64,000 nucleotides of DNA, taken from Altericroceibacterium indicum. Its GTDB lineage: Bacteria; Pseudomonadota; Alphaproteobacteria; Sphingomonadales; Sphingomonadaceae. Below, piece by piece: positions 8,725 to 19,116 of this stretch; the stretch's first letter is position 1, and every line of letters starts with the position of its first letter. The position numbers and the translations under genes are program-made. The notes below the pieces were generated by a model. The model saw only the letters and a program-made list of their open reading frames with translations. It was not told the origin of the DNA and made no database searches. The stretch spans positions 310,001 to 374,000 of the forward strand of contig NZ_WTYQ01000002.1 in NCBI RefSeq assembly GCF_009828105.1. The letters are read 5' to 3'.

Positions 8725-10008
8725 TCAAAAATACTCTTTCACAGCGCGCATAACCCGGCCGACAAGGCCCCACAGGCCGGTTCCGTCATGGCTTTGCGAT
8801 CGCTGCCCCATATTACGAATATCTGCTGGTGCTTCAGCAACATAGCATACCAGGCCAACCAATGTCGCAAAACCCGGAGTCGAATGTGCTTCGGGCAGAC
8901 CTCGCAATTGCGGGGGTTTACCGATTCTTACCGGGCAACCGAGCGAACTTTGCGCATAATCAGCAAGGCCCGCCAATTCTGCACCGCCACCGGTCAACAC
9001 CACCAATTGCCCTTGCGGGCCAGTGAAGCCCATGGCCTTTAGCGAACGACCAACCTCGCTCATCAGCTTATCAAGCTCGCCAGTGACCACTGAAATAAGC
9101 TCCGACCGTGGAATCCTGTTCCGATCATCGGCCCCGCGCGCAATCGGGCCAATACGGTCTTCTCCGGGGCCATTCACTGGAATCATCTCACGGTGGTCTG
9201 TCGGACTGGCAATCGCAGAACCTGAAACACATTTCAGACGTTCCGCCTGAAACCGGCGAATACCAAAGGCGGAGGCTATTGCATCGGTGATATCGGTGGA
9301 GCCAATCGGGATGGTTTTGAGGCCCACCAGCATTCCACCGACATAGAGCACAACATTGGTGACTTCGGCCCCCAGTTCCACCAGCGCGACCCCCAGATCG
9401 CGCTCTTCCGGTGTGAGGCAGGCATAACCCGCCGCCAGCGGCGATGCGATAATGCCATCCACTTCCAGATGCGCACTTTGCACAACCTCAGTGACATTAC
9501 GCAATGGGGCACCATCGGCCAGCATAACATGGACATCCACTCCCAGCCGCTCTGCATAAAGGCCTTTGGGGTTGGCAACACCATGCAGCCGGTCAATCGT
9601 ATAGAAGGCCGGTTGGGCATGAAGAACGGTGCGGCCATCGGGCTCCAGCGCGTCTCTTGCCGCCTGAAGCAGCAGGCGAATATCGTCATCTTCAACCTTG
9701 CGGCCGCCGATCTCGATTTCCTCATGTTCCGCTTTACTGTCCAGCCCGATGCCGGACAAGCCGACCCAGACCGAAGAAACGCCGGTTTCTGCCAGTTTTT
9801 CGGCTCGCTCCACCGCATCGCGGATGGCATAGGTCGCAGCAGACATATCGGTGATATGTCCCCGTTTAATTCCTTGCGCAGCCCGGTGGCCGGACCCAAG
9901 AACGATCAGCTCGTCATTCTCGGTGATACCGGCAATGATGGCAGAAATTCGGAACGACCCGATATTGACCGCGCCAATCACGCGCGAGATGCGTTGCTGG
10001 CTAGCCAA
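8725..10008 (-). CDS. ftsA: Cell division protein FtsA
   Basis: Actin-like ATPase that tethers FtsZ to the inner membrane and recruits later divisome proteins. The 427-residue product starts with the phosphate-1 region GAVNIGSFRISAII. It contains the FtsA 1C/SHS2 segment around YAIRDAVERAEKLAE and the phosphate-2 type glycine loop LVVLTGGGAELAGLADY. The C-terminus, GLWGLVGRVMRAVKEYF, is the expected membrane-binding amphipathic helix. It abuts ftsQ, whose stop codon is immediately upstream, so translation is probably coupled. Confidence 0.97.
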   Translation of the reverse strand: MASQQRISRVIGAVNIGSFRISAIIAGITENDELIVLGSGHRAAQGIKRGHITDMSAATYAIRDAVERAEKLAETGVSSVWVGLSGIGLDSKAEHEEIEIGGRKVEDDDIRLLLQAARDALEPDGRTVLHAQPAFYTIDRLHGVANPKGLYAERLGVDVHVMLADGAPLRNVTEVVQSAHLEVDGIIASPLAAGYACLTPEERDLGVALVELGAEVTNVVLYVGGMLVGLKTIPIGSTDITDAIASAFGIRRFQAERLKCVSGSAIASPTDHREMIPVNGPGEDRIGPIARGADDRNRIPRSELISVVTGELDKLMSEVGRSLKAMGFTGPQGQLVVLTGGGAELAGLADYAQSSLGCPVRIGKPPQLRGLPEAHSTPGFATLVGLVCYVAEAPADIRNMGQRSQSHDGTGLWGLVGRVMRAVKEYF

Positions 10009-10920
10009 TCACGTGCCCCCCTTCAATTCCAGCGTATCAGCATCGGCCCGCCCCGGAACACGCATATAGATACGTTCAGGCGTACGCATATCAAAAGAGA
10101 TTACTTTGCCACCCAGCAGGCGGTTTACCCCATCCAGCCGAGCAAAGGAAATCAGCGCGCCTGCGGCCTTCTCTTCTCCCTGCGGCAGAGCCAGCAACTG
10201 CCCGGTCTTGAAAGTAAGATTCCACCGGCGATTGCCGACCCATTCAGCACCAGCAACCTGCGGTTTGAGAGCGGGTGCCGTATCGAGCAGATGCGACAAG
10301 GCTTCAACCTGATCGTCCGCCCCCGTCCCGCTGATGACCAGCATTCCCTTGGCTTTTGCCGCAGAAACCGGCTCAAGCATATGGCCGGTTGCATCAATCA
10401 GCATCAGCCGGTTGGGCAATTTCAACACTGCATGAGGGGTGCGTTCAACAATGTCTATCACCACCGTATCGGGCAATTGGCGCGATACGCGGGCATCTTT
10501 AACCCAGGAAAGATCGAGCAATTTCTGGCGCACAGCCTCTATATCAAGCAGCGGCATGGCGCGGTCTTTCTCGCCCAGCACACGCTCATAGACCTTAAGT
10601 TCGTTCATGCGCTTCACCCCGCGCACTTCCACCCGCTTCACTTCAAAACCAGCGCTCGCGGCTACATCGGCGATCTTTTGCTGCACCAGCAGGTTCAAGC
10701 CAGCCAGGTTCGCCACAAAAAGCGCAAGAGCCACGGCCCCGGCGATAATCAAGGTCAGGAAAATCTGATGCAATTGGTGCTCGGTAAAGGGCAGCACCCG
10801 CATCAGCGCATCCAGGAAACTGTTGGTTTGCGCACGCGCTTTGCGGACCTGCCGCTTGGTATCCTGCGCACGCGCCTGCCGGCGGACCCCTTGCGATTTC
10901 CGGCTGATCTTCTGGCTCAT
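10009..10920 (-). CDS. ftsQ: Cell division protein FtsQ
   Basis: Bitopic divisome protein that links early cytoplasmic and late periplasmic division proteins through FtsB and FtsL. The 303-residue product has a basic cytoplasmic tail of about 65 residues rich in Arg, Lys and Gln. One membrane span follows (IFLTLIIAGAVALALFVANL). Next comes a POTRA domain (FEVKRVEVRGVKRMNELKVY to VVIDIVERTPHAV) and the FtsQ beta domain. Its start overlaps the ddl stop by four bases (ATGA), and its end touches the ftsA start. Confidence 0.95.
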   Translation of the reverse strand: MSQKISRKSQGVRRQARAQDTKRQVRKARAQTNSFLDALMRVLPFTEHQLHQIFLTLIIAGAVALALFVANLAGLNLLVQQKIADVAASAGFEVKRVEVRGVKRMNELKVYERVLGEKDRAMPLLDIEAVRQKLLDLSWVKDARVSRQLPDTVVIDIVERTPHAVLKLPNRLMLIDATGHMLEPVSAAKAKGMLVISGTGADDQVEALSHLLDTAPALKPQVAGAEWVGNRRWNLTFKTGQLLALPQGEEKAAGALISFARLDGVNRLLGGKVISFDMRTPERIYMRVPGRADADTLELKGGT

Positions 10921-11894
10921 GAGTCGGGGCTTGCCCCCTCAGGCTTACCGAAGAAGGAAAGCGCATCTGCAATCACAATTTCCACCAGTTCGCCATAAGA
11001 AATGCCGCAATGCCGCGCCTGTTCAGGCACAAGGCTGAGCGGCGTCATCCCCGGTTGCGTATTGGTTTCGAGCAGGAACAACCCTTCTTCGCCCCGTTCA
11101 TCATCCCAGCGGAAATCAGACCGGCTGGTGCCACGGCAACCCAACAAGCGATGCGCCTTCAGGGCATATTCCTTGCACAATTCTGCGATATTGTCGGGAA
11201 TATGCGCCGGGCAGACATGCTCTGTCATGCCATCGGTATATTTCGCATCGAAATCGTAAAAGCCAGACTTGGGGACAAGTTCAGTCACCATCAGCGCCTG
11301 ATCGCCCAGCACAGCCGTGGTGAGTTCGCGCCCACGAATATAGGGCTCCGCCAACAGGCTTTCAAAATGCTGCCATGGCCCTTCGGCATCGCGCGCAATT
11401 GGATCGCCAAAATTGCTATCCTGCGTGACAATCGCCACGCCAACCGAAGACCCTTCATTGACCGGCTTCAACACATAGGGCCGGGCCAGCGGATCACCGC
11501 GATACAGCTCTTCGCTCTTCACCACGCGGCCACCGGGCATGGGCACGCCATGCGGTACCAGCGCCTGCTTGGTCAGTTCCTTGTCAATCGCAATAACGGA
11601 AGTGGCAAGGCCCGAATGGGTATAGGGAATGCCCATCAGATCGAGCATACCCTGCACAGTGCCGTCTTCACCCGGCACACCATGGAGGGCATTGAACACC
11701 ACATCCGGCTTCACTTCGGCAATCCGTGCGGCGACATTGCGGTCCATGTCGATCCGGGTCACGCGGTGCCCGCGCTCTTCCAGCGCATCGGCCACCCCAT
11801 TGCCGGACATGAGCGAGACAGGCCGTTCATTGGCCCAGCCGCCCATCAGAACAGCAATGTGGAGATCTTTCGGCAATGCTGGGGTGTTGTTCAT
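10917..11894 (-). CDS. ddl: D-alanine--D-alanine ligase
   Basis: ATP-grasp ligase making the D-Ala-D-Ala dipeptide that MurF adds to the peptidoglycan precursor. The product is about 325 residues. The N-terminal motif MGGWANERPVSLMSG matches the family's substrate loop. LKPVNEGSSVGV is the ATP-grasp segment, and FLLETNTQPGMTPLSLVPEQA carries the metal-binding Glu and Asn. ATG 11894 (MNNTP) is preferred to a start nine codons upstream because it gives a 4-base overlap with the murB stop and normal family length. Confidence 0.96.
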   Translation of the reverse strand: MNNTPALPKDLHIAVLMGGWANERPVSLMSGNGVADALEERGHRVTRIDMDRNVAARIAEVKPDVVFNALHGVPGEDGTVQGMLDLMGIPYTHSGLATSVIAIDKELTKQALVPHGVPMPGGRVVKSEELYRGDPLARPYVLKPVNEGSSVGVAIVTQDSNFGDPIARDAEGPWQHFESLLAEPYIRGRELTTAVLGDQALMVTELVPKSGFYDFDAKYTDGMTEHVCPAHIPDNIAELCKEYALKAHRLLGCRGTSRSDFRWDDERGEEGLFLLETNTQPGMTPLSLVPEQARHCGISYGELVEIVIADALSFFGKPEGASPDS

Positions 11895-12853
11895 GGACGT
11901 CCTACCCGGTTGATTTCCCATTCCAGCGAAACGCCTTGCGTTTCAGACACCCGGCGGCGAACTTCTTCGCCCAGACCTTCAATGTCACTGCTGGTGGCCT
12001 CACCTGTATTGATGAGGAAATTCGTGTGTTTTTCGCTGACCTGTGCACCGCCAAGTTTCAGGCCGCGACATCCGGCCGCATCGACCAAAGCCCATGCCTT
12101 GTGGCCAGCTGGGTTCTTGAACGTGGAGCCGCCGGTTTTGGTCCGCAAAGGCTGGCTTTCTTCACGCGCTTGCGCAATCCGGTCCATCTCTGCCCCGATC
12201 ACTTGCGGATCGCCCGGCGTGCCGCGAAAACGCGCAGATGTCACGATCGCGCCATCGGGCAAGGCCGAGTGGCGATAGGAATATTGCAGATCGCCCGCAG
12301 GCAGAACCATAAAGTCCCCGCCCGGCATCAGCACATCGCAATCAATCAGAATATCGGCCACTTCGCGGCCATAAGCTCCGCCATTCATGCGAACAAAGCC
12401 GCCCACAGTGCCCGGAATACCGCGCAGGAATTCGAGGCCCGCAATACCAGCATCGCGCGCTTTGGAAGAGACGAGAATACCGCTCGCCCCGCCGCCGCAG
12501 CGAAGCACGCAATCGCCCTCTTCGCTGACTTTGGCAAATGTCTTGCCAAGACGGATCACGACGCCCGGAACCCCTCCATCACGGATAATGAGGTTAGACC
12601 CAAGGCCCAGCGCCATCACTGGTATGCCCGGTTCCAATTGCTCAAGAAAGTGCATCAGATCGGCCCGGTCAGCAGGTTCAAACAACCAATCCGCCGCGCC
12701 GCCTGTTTTGAACCACACCAATTTGGCCAGCGGCGCATTACGAGTCAGCTTACCACGGACATTAGTCGGCATGTCACCATCAGGCGGAAGGGCTTCGCCG
12801 GATCCCGGCGCATCACCAACCCCGGTGGGAATATGATCCCCATATTGCATCAT
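11891..12853 (-). CDS. murB: UDP-N-acetylenolpyruvoylglucosamine reductase
   Basis: FAD enzyme reducing UDP-GlcNAc-enolpyruvate to UDP-MurNAc with NADPH. The chosen product has 320 residues. FAD-binding segments [13 protein letters not shown] and [21 protein letters not shown] are clear. The end has the catalytic region [14 protein letters not shown] with the proton-donor Ser, then [20 protein letters not shown]. The extra loop of the E. coli type appears to be missing, which suggests the shorter class. ATG 12853 overlaps the murC stop as ATGA. A longer reading inside murC lacks homology to the family. Confidence 0.95.
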   Translation of the reverse strand: MMQYGDHIPTGVGDAPGSGEALPPDGDMPTNVRGKLTRNAPLAKLVWFKTGGAADWLFEPADRADLMHFLEQLEPGIPVMALGLGSNLIIRDGGVPGVVIRLGKTFAKVSEEGDCVLRCGGGASGILVSSKARDAGIAGLEFLRGIPGTVGGFVRMNGGAYGREVADILIDCDVLMPGGDFMVLPAGDLQYSYRHSALPDGAIVTSARFRGTPGDPQVIGAEMDRIAQAREESQPLRTKTGGSTFKNPAGHKAWALVDAAGCRGLKLGGAQVSEKHTNFLINTGEATSSDIEGLGEEVRRRVSETQGVSLEWEINRVGRP

Positions 12854-14265
12854 GCGGAAAGCTCTTTCCGGCCGGAAATGTCGCAAGCAAGATTGGCCGC
12901 CCAGCGGGTAATATCCCCTGCCCCAAGGCAAACAATCAAATCGCCCGGTTCAATCGCAACCGCCAACTGCTCGGCCAGCTCTTCCGGCCCGGCGATCGTT
13001 TGCACCGAACGATGCCCACGGTCTTTGAGGCCTTGCACCAGATGTTCTGCATCAACGCCATCAATCGGCGATTCCCCGGCAGCATAGACCGGTGTCACGA
13101 AGACCTTATCCGCATCGTTGAACGAAGTCTGAAATTCATCCATCAAATCACGCAAACGCGTGAAGCGATGGGGCTGCATCACGGCAATCACCCGGTTGGT
13201 CGACGATTCCCTCGCGGCCGCAAGCACAGCACGAATTTCCACCGGGTGATGCGCGTAATCGTCAATCACCGTCGCGCCTGCCACTTCACCCACACGGGTA
13301 AAGCGCCGGCGCACGCCGCTGAATTTGCCAAAACCGGTGCGGATCGTATCTTCTGCGCAGCCCATTTCCAGCGCCACAGCCACAGCAGCAAGCGCATTCT
13401 GGACATTGTGGCGACCCGGCATCGGCAGATCGATATTCTCAATCCGCCGCAAAGTGCCATCGCGTTCCCGAATAACCGCATCAAACAGATTGCCGCCCAC
13501 ATGCGGGCGCACATTATCGCCACGCACATCGGCTTGCGCTGAAAAACCATAGGTCACAACACGGCGGTCCCGAATTTTCGAGATCAGGCCCTGCACTTCC
13601 GGGTGGTCGATACACAGCATCGCCGCACCATAGAAGGGCACATTTTCGATGAATTCGACGAAGCACTGCTTCACCTTTTCGAAGGAGCCGTAATGATCGA
13701 GATGTTCGGGGTCGATATTGGTGACGATCGCAATGGTGCCATCAAGCCGCAAAAAGCTGCCATCGCTTTCATCGGCCTCCACCACCATCCAGTCACTATC
13801 ACCAAGCCGCGCATTGGAGCCGTAGCTTTCAATGATCCCGCCATTAATAACCGTGGGGTCCACCCCGCCAGCATCCAGCAGCGCCGCCACCATCGATGTG
13901 GTGGTGGTTTTGCCATGCGTGCCAGCTACGGCCACGGTACTTTTCAAGCGCATCAGCTCAGCCAGCATTTCTGCCCGGCGCACCACAGGAATACGGCCTT
14001 CCAGCGCTGCGGCCACTTCGGGGTTATCGCGCTTCACGGCGGTAGAGGTCACCACCACGGCCACCCCATCCACATTATCCTTGGCATGGCCGATATAGAT
14101 CGGAATGCCGCGCTGGCGCAGGCGCTGAACGCTCGCCCCTTCAGCAATATCTGATCCTTGAACGCTATAGCCAAGGTTGTGCATCACTTCGGCAATACCG
14201 GACATGCCGATACCGCCAATGCCCACAAAGTGAATCGTGCCAATATCTGTGGCTACGCCCTTCAT
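12850..14265 (-). CDS. murC: UDP-N-acetylmuramate--L-alanine ligase
   Basis: Adds L-Ala to UDP-MurNAc in the cytoplasm. The 471-residue product is standard for Mur ligases. A Rossmann N-domain ([22 protein letters not shown]) is followed by the ATP loop [13 protein letters not shown] near residue 114. [14 protein letters not shown] and [14 protein letters not shown] are the middle-domain metal and substrate motifs. The C-domain contains [12 protein letters not shown]. It overlaps murG upstream and murB downstream by four bases each. Confidence 0.97.
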   Translation of the reverse strand: MKGVATDIGTIHFVGIGGIGMSGIAEVMHNLGYSVQGSDIAEGASVQRLRQRGIPIYIGHAKDNVDGVAVVVTSTAVKRDNPEVAAALEGRIPVVRRAEMLAELMRLKSTVAVAGTHGKTTTTSMVAALLDAGGVDPTVINGGIIESYGSNARLGDSDWMVVEADESDGSFLRLDGTIAIVTNIDPEHLDHYGSFEKVKQCFVEFIENVPFYGAAMLCIDHPEVQGLISKIRDRRVVTYGFSAQADVRGDNVRPHVGGNLFDAVIRERDGTLRRIENIDLPMPGRHNVQNALAAVAVALEMGCAEDTIRTGFGKFSGVRRRFTRVGEVAGATVIDDYAHHPVEIRAVLAAARESSTNRVIAVMQPHRFTRLRDLMDEFQTSFNDADKVFVTPVYAAGESPIDGVDAEHLVQGLKDRGHRSVQTIAGPEELAEQLAVAIEPGDLIVCLGAGDITRWAANLACDISGRKELSA

Positions 14266-15452
14266 TCGGACATCTCCTGAGTTGCGACGGCACCGCTAGG
14301 GCTGCCTTGCGTCGCTGTTTTTCCTGTGTTCACGCGGATCACATCCTGAATGGGCGCCCCGCCAAAGCTCTCCACCAGATCAGCCAGCTTCTCCGCCGCA
14401 TCCGGGCGGCCACAATTCCATGCAGCATGGGCTGCATTGGCCAGCGTTTCAGGATGCTGAGCCAGCGCCTGAATCTGCTTGGCCAGTTCCTTGGCAGTAA
14501 AATTGGGCTGGCGGATTGCACGGGCACCACCCGCCTTCACAATCTCGCGCGTGTTTGCCGCCTGATGGTCATCGGTTGCAATGGGCAGCGGAATGAGAAT
14601 AGCCGGACGCCCGACAGCAGTCAGTTCGGAAATGGTCGAGGCCCCTGCCCGGCCAATAAACAGATGGGCGTCTGCCAGCCGCGCTTCCATATCTTCGAAA
14701 TATGTCGCCAACTCTGCCGGAATTTCATGGCTGGCATAACGCTTGCGCACCGCTTCCAGATCTTCCGGGCGGCATTGCTGCGTAATTTGCAGACGCGCGC
14801 GCAGGGCAGGCGGCAACATCGCCAGACCATCAGGCACCACTTCAGACAATACGCGCGCGCCTTGGCTCCCGCCCGTCACCAGAACGCGCAGCAAGCCGCC
14901 ATCGATGAAAGGCGGGAACGGTTCTTCGCGCAATGCCAGCACCGCAGGGCGCACCGGATTGCCCACCAGTTCGACCTTGCCTGCATATTGCGGCTTCAAG
15001 CGGTCCACTTCGGGATAGGATGTGGCAATAGCATTGACCTTGCCTGCCAGCAACCGGTTCACCCGGCCCAGCACGGCATTCTGTTCGTGAATCACGCTTG
15101 GCAGACCAGCCGAGCTAGCGGCCAAAAGCGCAGGCAAAGCCGGATAGCCACCAAAGCCCACCAGCGCGCTTGGCTGAAAACTATCAAACAGGCGCAGCGC
15201 CATGCGCCGACCTTCCATCACTGCTGAAATACCCTGAGGCCATTTCAGCGGGTTCTTGCCGAAGCGCCCCGCTGGCAGAATATGGGCTGTGAGGAAATCC
15301 GGCTTACCGGGAATTTCCGCCCCGCGCCGATCCGTGATCAGTTCGACATGATGGCCGCGCCGATCCAGTTCATAGGCCAGCGCAAAAGCAGGTGTCAGAT
15401 GGCCACCTGTCCCGCCAGCGGCGAGAACATAATGTTTCGTTGCACGAGTCAT
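14262..15452 (-). CDS. murG: Undecaprenyl-PP-MurNAc-pentapeptide GlcNAc transferase
   Basis: GT-B glycosyltransferase that turns lipid I into lipid II on the inner face of the cytoplasmic membrane. The 396-residue product has the N-terminal glycine loop [18 protein letters not shown]-loop 2 is [17 protein letters not shown]. The donor-site motif is [26 protein letters not shown]. Length is slightly above the E. coli enzyme because of a polar C-terminal tail of about 30 residues. It is joined to ftsW and murC by 4-base overlaps. Confidence 0.97.
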   Translation of the reverse strand: MTRATKHYVLAAGGTGGHLTPAFALAYELDRRGHHVELITDRRGAEIPGKPDFLTAHILPAGRFGKNPLKWPQGISAVMEGRRMALRLFDSFQPSALVGFGGYPALPALLAASSAGLPSVIHEQNAVLGRVNRLLAGKVNAIATSYPEVDRLKPQYAGKVELVGNPVRPAVLALREEPFPPFIDGGLLRVLVTGGSQGARVLSEVVPDGLAMLPPALRARLQITQQCRPEDLEAVRKRYASHEIPAELATYFEDMEARLADAHLFIGRAGASTISELTAVGRPAILIPLPIATDDHQAANTREIVKAGGARAIRQPNFTAKELAKQIQALAQHPETLANAAHAAWNCGRPDAAEKLADLVESFGGAPIQDVIRVNTGKTATQGSPSGAVATQEMSE

Positions 15453-16672
15453 GCAGCAGGTCTCTTTTCCAAGGCGCCACGCAGCGAGAATTTAGCGCGG
15501 CTCAGGAAGGGATTGCGCCGTGTCACCGCCAGAAGCAAGCCGATGGTGAAGCATTGCGCGATAGTGGATGACCCCCCGTAGCTCACGAGGGGCAAAGTCA
15601 TGCCCTTAGAAGGGAAAAGCTGCAAATTCACGAGGATATTGATGAATGCCTGCCCGCCAAACAATGTGATGAGACCAGATGCAGCCAAAATGGTAAACAA
15701 ATCATCTTCATCAAATAACCGCATGAGCACCCTGAGGACAATGGCCAGATAAACGAGCACTACCAGACCGCAAATCAGCAGGCCAAATTCCTCCCCGATG
15801 ACGGAAAAGATATAGTCTGTATGCGCCTCAGGCAGGCTCATCTTGCGAATACCGAGCCATAAACCGCTGCCGGTCCAGCCGCCAGCCATGAGCGTGCGGC
15901 GGGCAAGGTCCACCTGATCGTAAGCCGTGCCGCCGCCAAGGAAGGCATCGATACGGTGCCGGGCATTGTCGTAAAACATATAGGCTGTAGCGAGCAGCGC
16001 CACGCCGCCACCGCCCAACCAGACAATGCCCTGCATCGGCAGGCCCGCCAGCATCACCATGACCAGCCAGCAGCCCACAAACAGGATCGTGTCACCCAGA
16101 TTAGGCTGCATCATCATGAAAGCGCAAACGACTGTCAGCAAAGCGCCGCTGATCATGATGACCGGCAAGTTAGGGTCACGCATCCGCCAGGACAATATCC
16201 AGGCCGTAGCGATGGCAAAGGCTGGCTTTAAGAATTCGCTCGGCTGAAAGCGGATACCGAAATTCAGCCAACGTTTGGCACCATTCACTTCGACCCCGAT
16301 AAAGGGCACCAGAAACAGCGCCAGAACCATTGCCGCGCATAGCAAAATGGACATCCGCCGCGCCCATTCACGCGGAAACATGGACACGCCCAGCATCACC
16401 AGAATGGCCAGAAACTGCCAGCGCAGGTGATACCAGAAGAAATAGAGGTCCCCGAGATCGGTATGCGAGGTGGACAGGCGGCGTGCACTGGCAGGCGATG
16501 CCGCGGCAACCGCCACAGACCCGATGAGCATTAGCGCGAGGACCAACCCTAACAAAACCCGGTCGACTTCACGCCACCAGATTTTGAGCATTGTCTTACG
16601 GTTTTGCGGGAATTTAGGTCTGGCCGAAGAAGGTTCACCCGCGCGGGGGATATAGGGACGGGCCGTGGTCAT
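15449..16672 (-). CDS. ftsW: Septal peptidoglycan glycosyltransferase FtsW
   Basis: SEDS-family polymerase that works with the transpeptidase FtsI at the septum. The 407-residue product has a cytoplasmic N-tail rich in Pro and Arg, then about ten hydrophobic spans. SEDS hallmarks are GAKRWLNFGIRFQPSEFLKPAF, AHTDYIFSVIGEEFGL with the catalytic-site Asp, and GMTLPLVSYGGSS near the end. It overlaps murD and murG by four bases, the same place FtsW takes in other proteobacterial dcw clusters. Confidence 0.96.
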   Translation of the reverse strand: MTTARPYIPRAGEPSSARPKFPQNRKTMLKIWWREVDRVLLGLVLALMLIGSVAVAAASPASARRLSTSHTDLGDLYFFWYHLRWQFLAILVMLGVSMFPREWARRMSILLCAAMVLALFLVPFIGVEVNGAKRWLNFGIRFQPSEFLKPAFAIATAWILSWRMRDPNLPVIMISGALLTVVCAFMMMQPNLGDTILFVGCWLVMVMLAGLPMQGIVWLGGGGVALLATAYMFYDNARHRIDAFLGGGTAYDQVDLARRTLMAGGWTGSGLWLGIRKMSLPEAHTDYIFSVIGEEFGLLICGLVVLVYLAIVLRVLMRLFDEDDLFTILAASGLITLFGGQAFINILVNLQLFPSKGMTLPLVSYGGSSTIAQCFTIGLLLAVTRRNPFLSRAKFSLRGALEKRPAA

Positions 16673-18036
16673 GTTTTCGGCCTGCCAGTCAATCTGCAGA
16701 TGCCTTCTTCATCTTCGGCTAGATTTTCGACAATGGCGCGGAATGTATCGCCGCGCACTTCATAATCGCGGAACTGATCGAAACTGGCGCAGGCCGGTGA
16801 GAATAGAACAACATCGCCGGGCCTGGCTGCTGCCTTGGCACGGTGAACAGCTTCAAACAGCATTTCACAGCGTTCAACATGCATCACCGGTTCAAGCAGA
16901 TGGGCAAAATGCGGGCCAGCTTCACCTATCGTGTAAGCAGCCACCACATTACCAAAGGCAGGCGCACATTCATCCAGACTGTCTGACTTGGGCAAGCCGC
17001 CACAAATCCAGTGAATCCGCCGTTCTGGTGCAGGGGGAAAGGCTGCCAGCGCTGGCGCAGTGGAGGCGGGATTGGTGGCTTTGCTATCGTTGATATAAAG
17101 GACACCGTCATATTCGCCCAGCCGCTCCATCCGATGATGAAGGCCACAAAAGCTCGCAAGGCCTTGGGATATCTGTTCATCAGACAGGCCACACTCGCGC
17201 GCCAGAGAAATCGCGATCATGGCATTTTGAAAATTATGCGGTCCCTGAAGTGACGGCCAGTTCTGTTGCAGATCAGCCCAACCTTCTGGTGACACACACA
17301 CAGCACGGCCTCGCTTCCGGCGTGCGGTTTCGGCTTGTTGTACGGCGCAGGTTTCAGCATCGGCACAACCGAACACCGCAAATTGGTCTGCCTGTTGCAT
17401 AGCGAACAGCCGGGCCTTGCTGGCTGCATATCCGGCAAAACCATCATAGCGATCAAGGTGATCGGGTGAGATATTGGTCAGTGCTGCGGCATCGCAGGCC
17501 AGCGTTTGGGTCAGGTCAATCTGATAACTCGAAAGCTCCAGTACATAGACTCCTGCCCCTTGCGCATTAGGCTCCAGCGGGTGCTGTCCCAGAATCGGCA
17601 GGCCAATATTCCCGCCCATCCGCACCGGAACATCGGCTTGCTCAAACAAATGATGAACCAGTGCGGTGGTGGTGGATTTGCCGTTGGTCCCGGTAATCCC
17701 GATCACCCGATGTTCCGGCAGATCAGCGCGGGCCTGCGCAAACAGTTCAATGTCCCCGATCACCGGAACACCGGCAGCGCGGGCTTTCCCAACAATCGGA
17801 TGAATGTTGAGTGGCACACCTGGGGACACGATCACCGCGTCAAAGGATGTAAGGTCGATTTCCAGCGGATCGGCCAATGTCGCACGGCCCGCCACCTGAT
17901 CACGCGCATTGTCTTGCCGGTCCCATGCAGTAACACTCGCTCCGCTGGCCAGAAGCGCCTCCACAACGGCCAGCCCGGATCGCGCGAGCCCGAGGACCGC
18001 GTAATTCTTATCCGAAAAGGCAGGTGATGTGATCAC
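16669..18036 (-). CDS. murD: UDP-N-acetylmuramoylalanine--D-glutamate ligase
   Basis: Adds D-Glu to UDP-MurNAc-L-Ala. The 455-residue Mur ligase has a Rossmann start (NYAVLGLARSGLAVVEALLASG). The ATP loop GITGTNGKSTTTALVHHL is near residue 115. LTNISPDHLDRYDGFAGYAASK holds the substrate-binding His and Asp. VLYINDSKATNPAST and VLFSPACASFDQFRDYEVRG are MurD C-domain signatures. It follows mraY by nine bases. Confidence 0.97.
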   Translation of the reverse strand: MITSPAFSDKNYAVLGLARSGLAVVEALLASGASVTAWDRQDNARDQVAGRATLADPLEIDLTSFDAVIVSPGVPLNIHPIVGKARAAGVPVIGDIELFAQARADLPEHRVIGITGTNGKSTTTALVHHLFEQADVPVRMGGNIGLPILGQHPLEPNAQGAGVYVLELSSYQIDLTQTLACDAAALTNISPDHLDRYDGFAGYAASKARLFAMQQADQFAVFGCADAETCAVQQAETARRKRGRAVCVSPEGWADLQQNWPSLQGPHNFQNAMIAISLARECGLSDEQISQGLASFCGLHHRMERLGEYDGVLYINDSKATNPASTAPALAAFPPAPERRIHWICGGLPKSDSLDECAPAFGNVVAAYTIGEAGPHFAHLLEPVMHVERCEMLFEAVHRAKAAARPGDVVLFSPACASFDQFRDYEVRGDTFRAIVENLAEDEEGICRLTGRPKT

Positions 18037-18045
18037 TGGCGCTGC

Positions 18046-19116
18046 TTACCTCAGTTTCAATGTCGCAAGGCCGATAATGGCCAAAACGATCGACACAATC
18101 CAGAAGCGGATCACGACTGTGCTTTCAGCCCAGCCAAGCTGTTCAAAATGATGATGAATGGGGGCCATGCGGAACACCCGCTTGCCGGTCCGCTTAAAGA
18201 AGAAGACCTGAATAATCACCGAAGCCGCTTCCAGAACAAACAGACCGCCAACAATTGCCAGCACGATTTCATGATGCGCGGCCACGGCGATAGCGCCCAG
18301 GGCACCGCCCAGGGCAAGGCTGCCCGTGTCGCCCATGAACACGGCGGCGGGTGGCGCGTTAAACCACAGGAAAGCAAGCCCTGCTCCCATGATGCCAGCG
18401 CACAGAATAGCCAGTTCCCCCGCACCCGGAACATAAGGGATACCGAGGTAGGCGGAATAATCGACCCGGCCCACAAGATAGCAAATAATCGCAAAAGTGC
18501 CCGCTGCGATGATAACCGGCATGGTGGCCAGCCCGTCCAGCCCGTCAGTCAGATTCACCGCATTGCCGGCACCCACGATCACAACCGCTGCAAAAATATA
18601 ATAAAACGGCCCCAGCGGAATGGCACGGTCCGAGAAGAATGGCACATAGAGATTGGTGCTGAGTTGGCTGACAATGATCCACGAAGCGATGCCGGCCACG
18701 ATAAATTCCAGCAACAATCGCACTTTGCCTGAAACGCCTTTGTGGCTGGCCTTCGTCACCTTATCGAGATCATCCATAAAGCCGATCAACCCGAAACCCA
18801 GCGTTACCGCGATACAGGCCCAGACGAAAGGATTGGCCAGGTCCATCCACAGAAGCATGGAAATGGTCAGCGAAATGAGAATCATCAATCCGCCCATGGT
18901 GGGCGTCCCCCGCTTGGCGAGGTGCGTTTTGGGGCCATCTTCACGAATCGGCTGGCCCTTACCCTGCCGAATACGCAGCATATTGATGAAGCGCGGGCCA
19001 ATCACGAGACCGATCAGCAAAGCGGTCAGCAAAGCTGCGCCGGTGCGGAAGGTCTGATACCGGATAAGGTTCAGAACGCCTTCAAAACCAACCCATTGTG
19101 CAAGATAATAGAGCAT
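18046..19116 (-). CDS. mraY: Phospho-MurNAc-pentapeptide translocase
   Basis: Integral membrane enzyme that transfers phospho-MurNAc-pentapeptide to undecaprenyl phosphate, giving lipid I. The 356-residue product has about ten spans. [19 protein letters not shown] is the first cytoplasmic loop motif. [13 protein letters not shown] carries the catalytic aspartates, and [14 protein letters not shown] is the MraY HHH motif. It shares one base with the murF stop, so translation should be coupled. Confidence 0.98.
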   Translation of the reverse strand: MLYYLAQWVGFEGVLNLIRYQTFRTGAALLTALLIGLVIGPRFINMLRIRQGKGQPIREDGPKTHLAKRGTPTMGGLMILISLTISMLLWMDLANPFVWACIAVTLGFGLIGFMDDLDKVTKASHKGVSGKVRLLLEFIVAGIASWIIVSQLSTNLYVPFFSDRAIPLGPFYYIFAAVVIVGAGNAVNLTDGLDGLATMPVIIAAGTFAIICYLVGRVDYSAYLGIPYVPGAGELAILCAGIMGAGLAFLWFNAPPAAVFMGDTGSLALGGALGAIAVAAHHEIVLAIVGGLFVLEAASVIIQVFFFKRTGKRVFRMAPIHHHFEQLGWAESTVVIRFWIVSIVLAIIGLATLKLR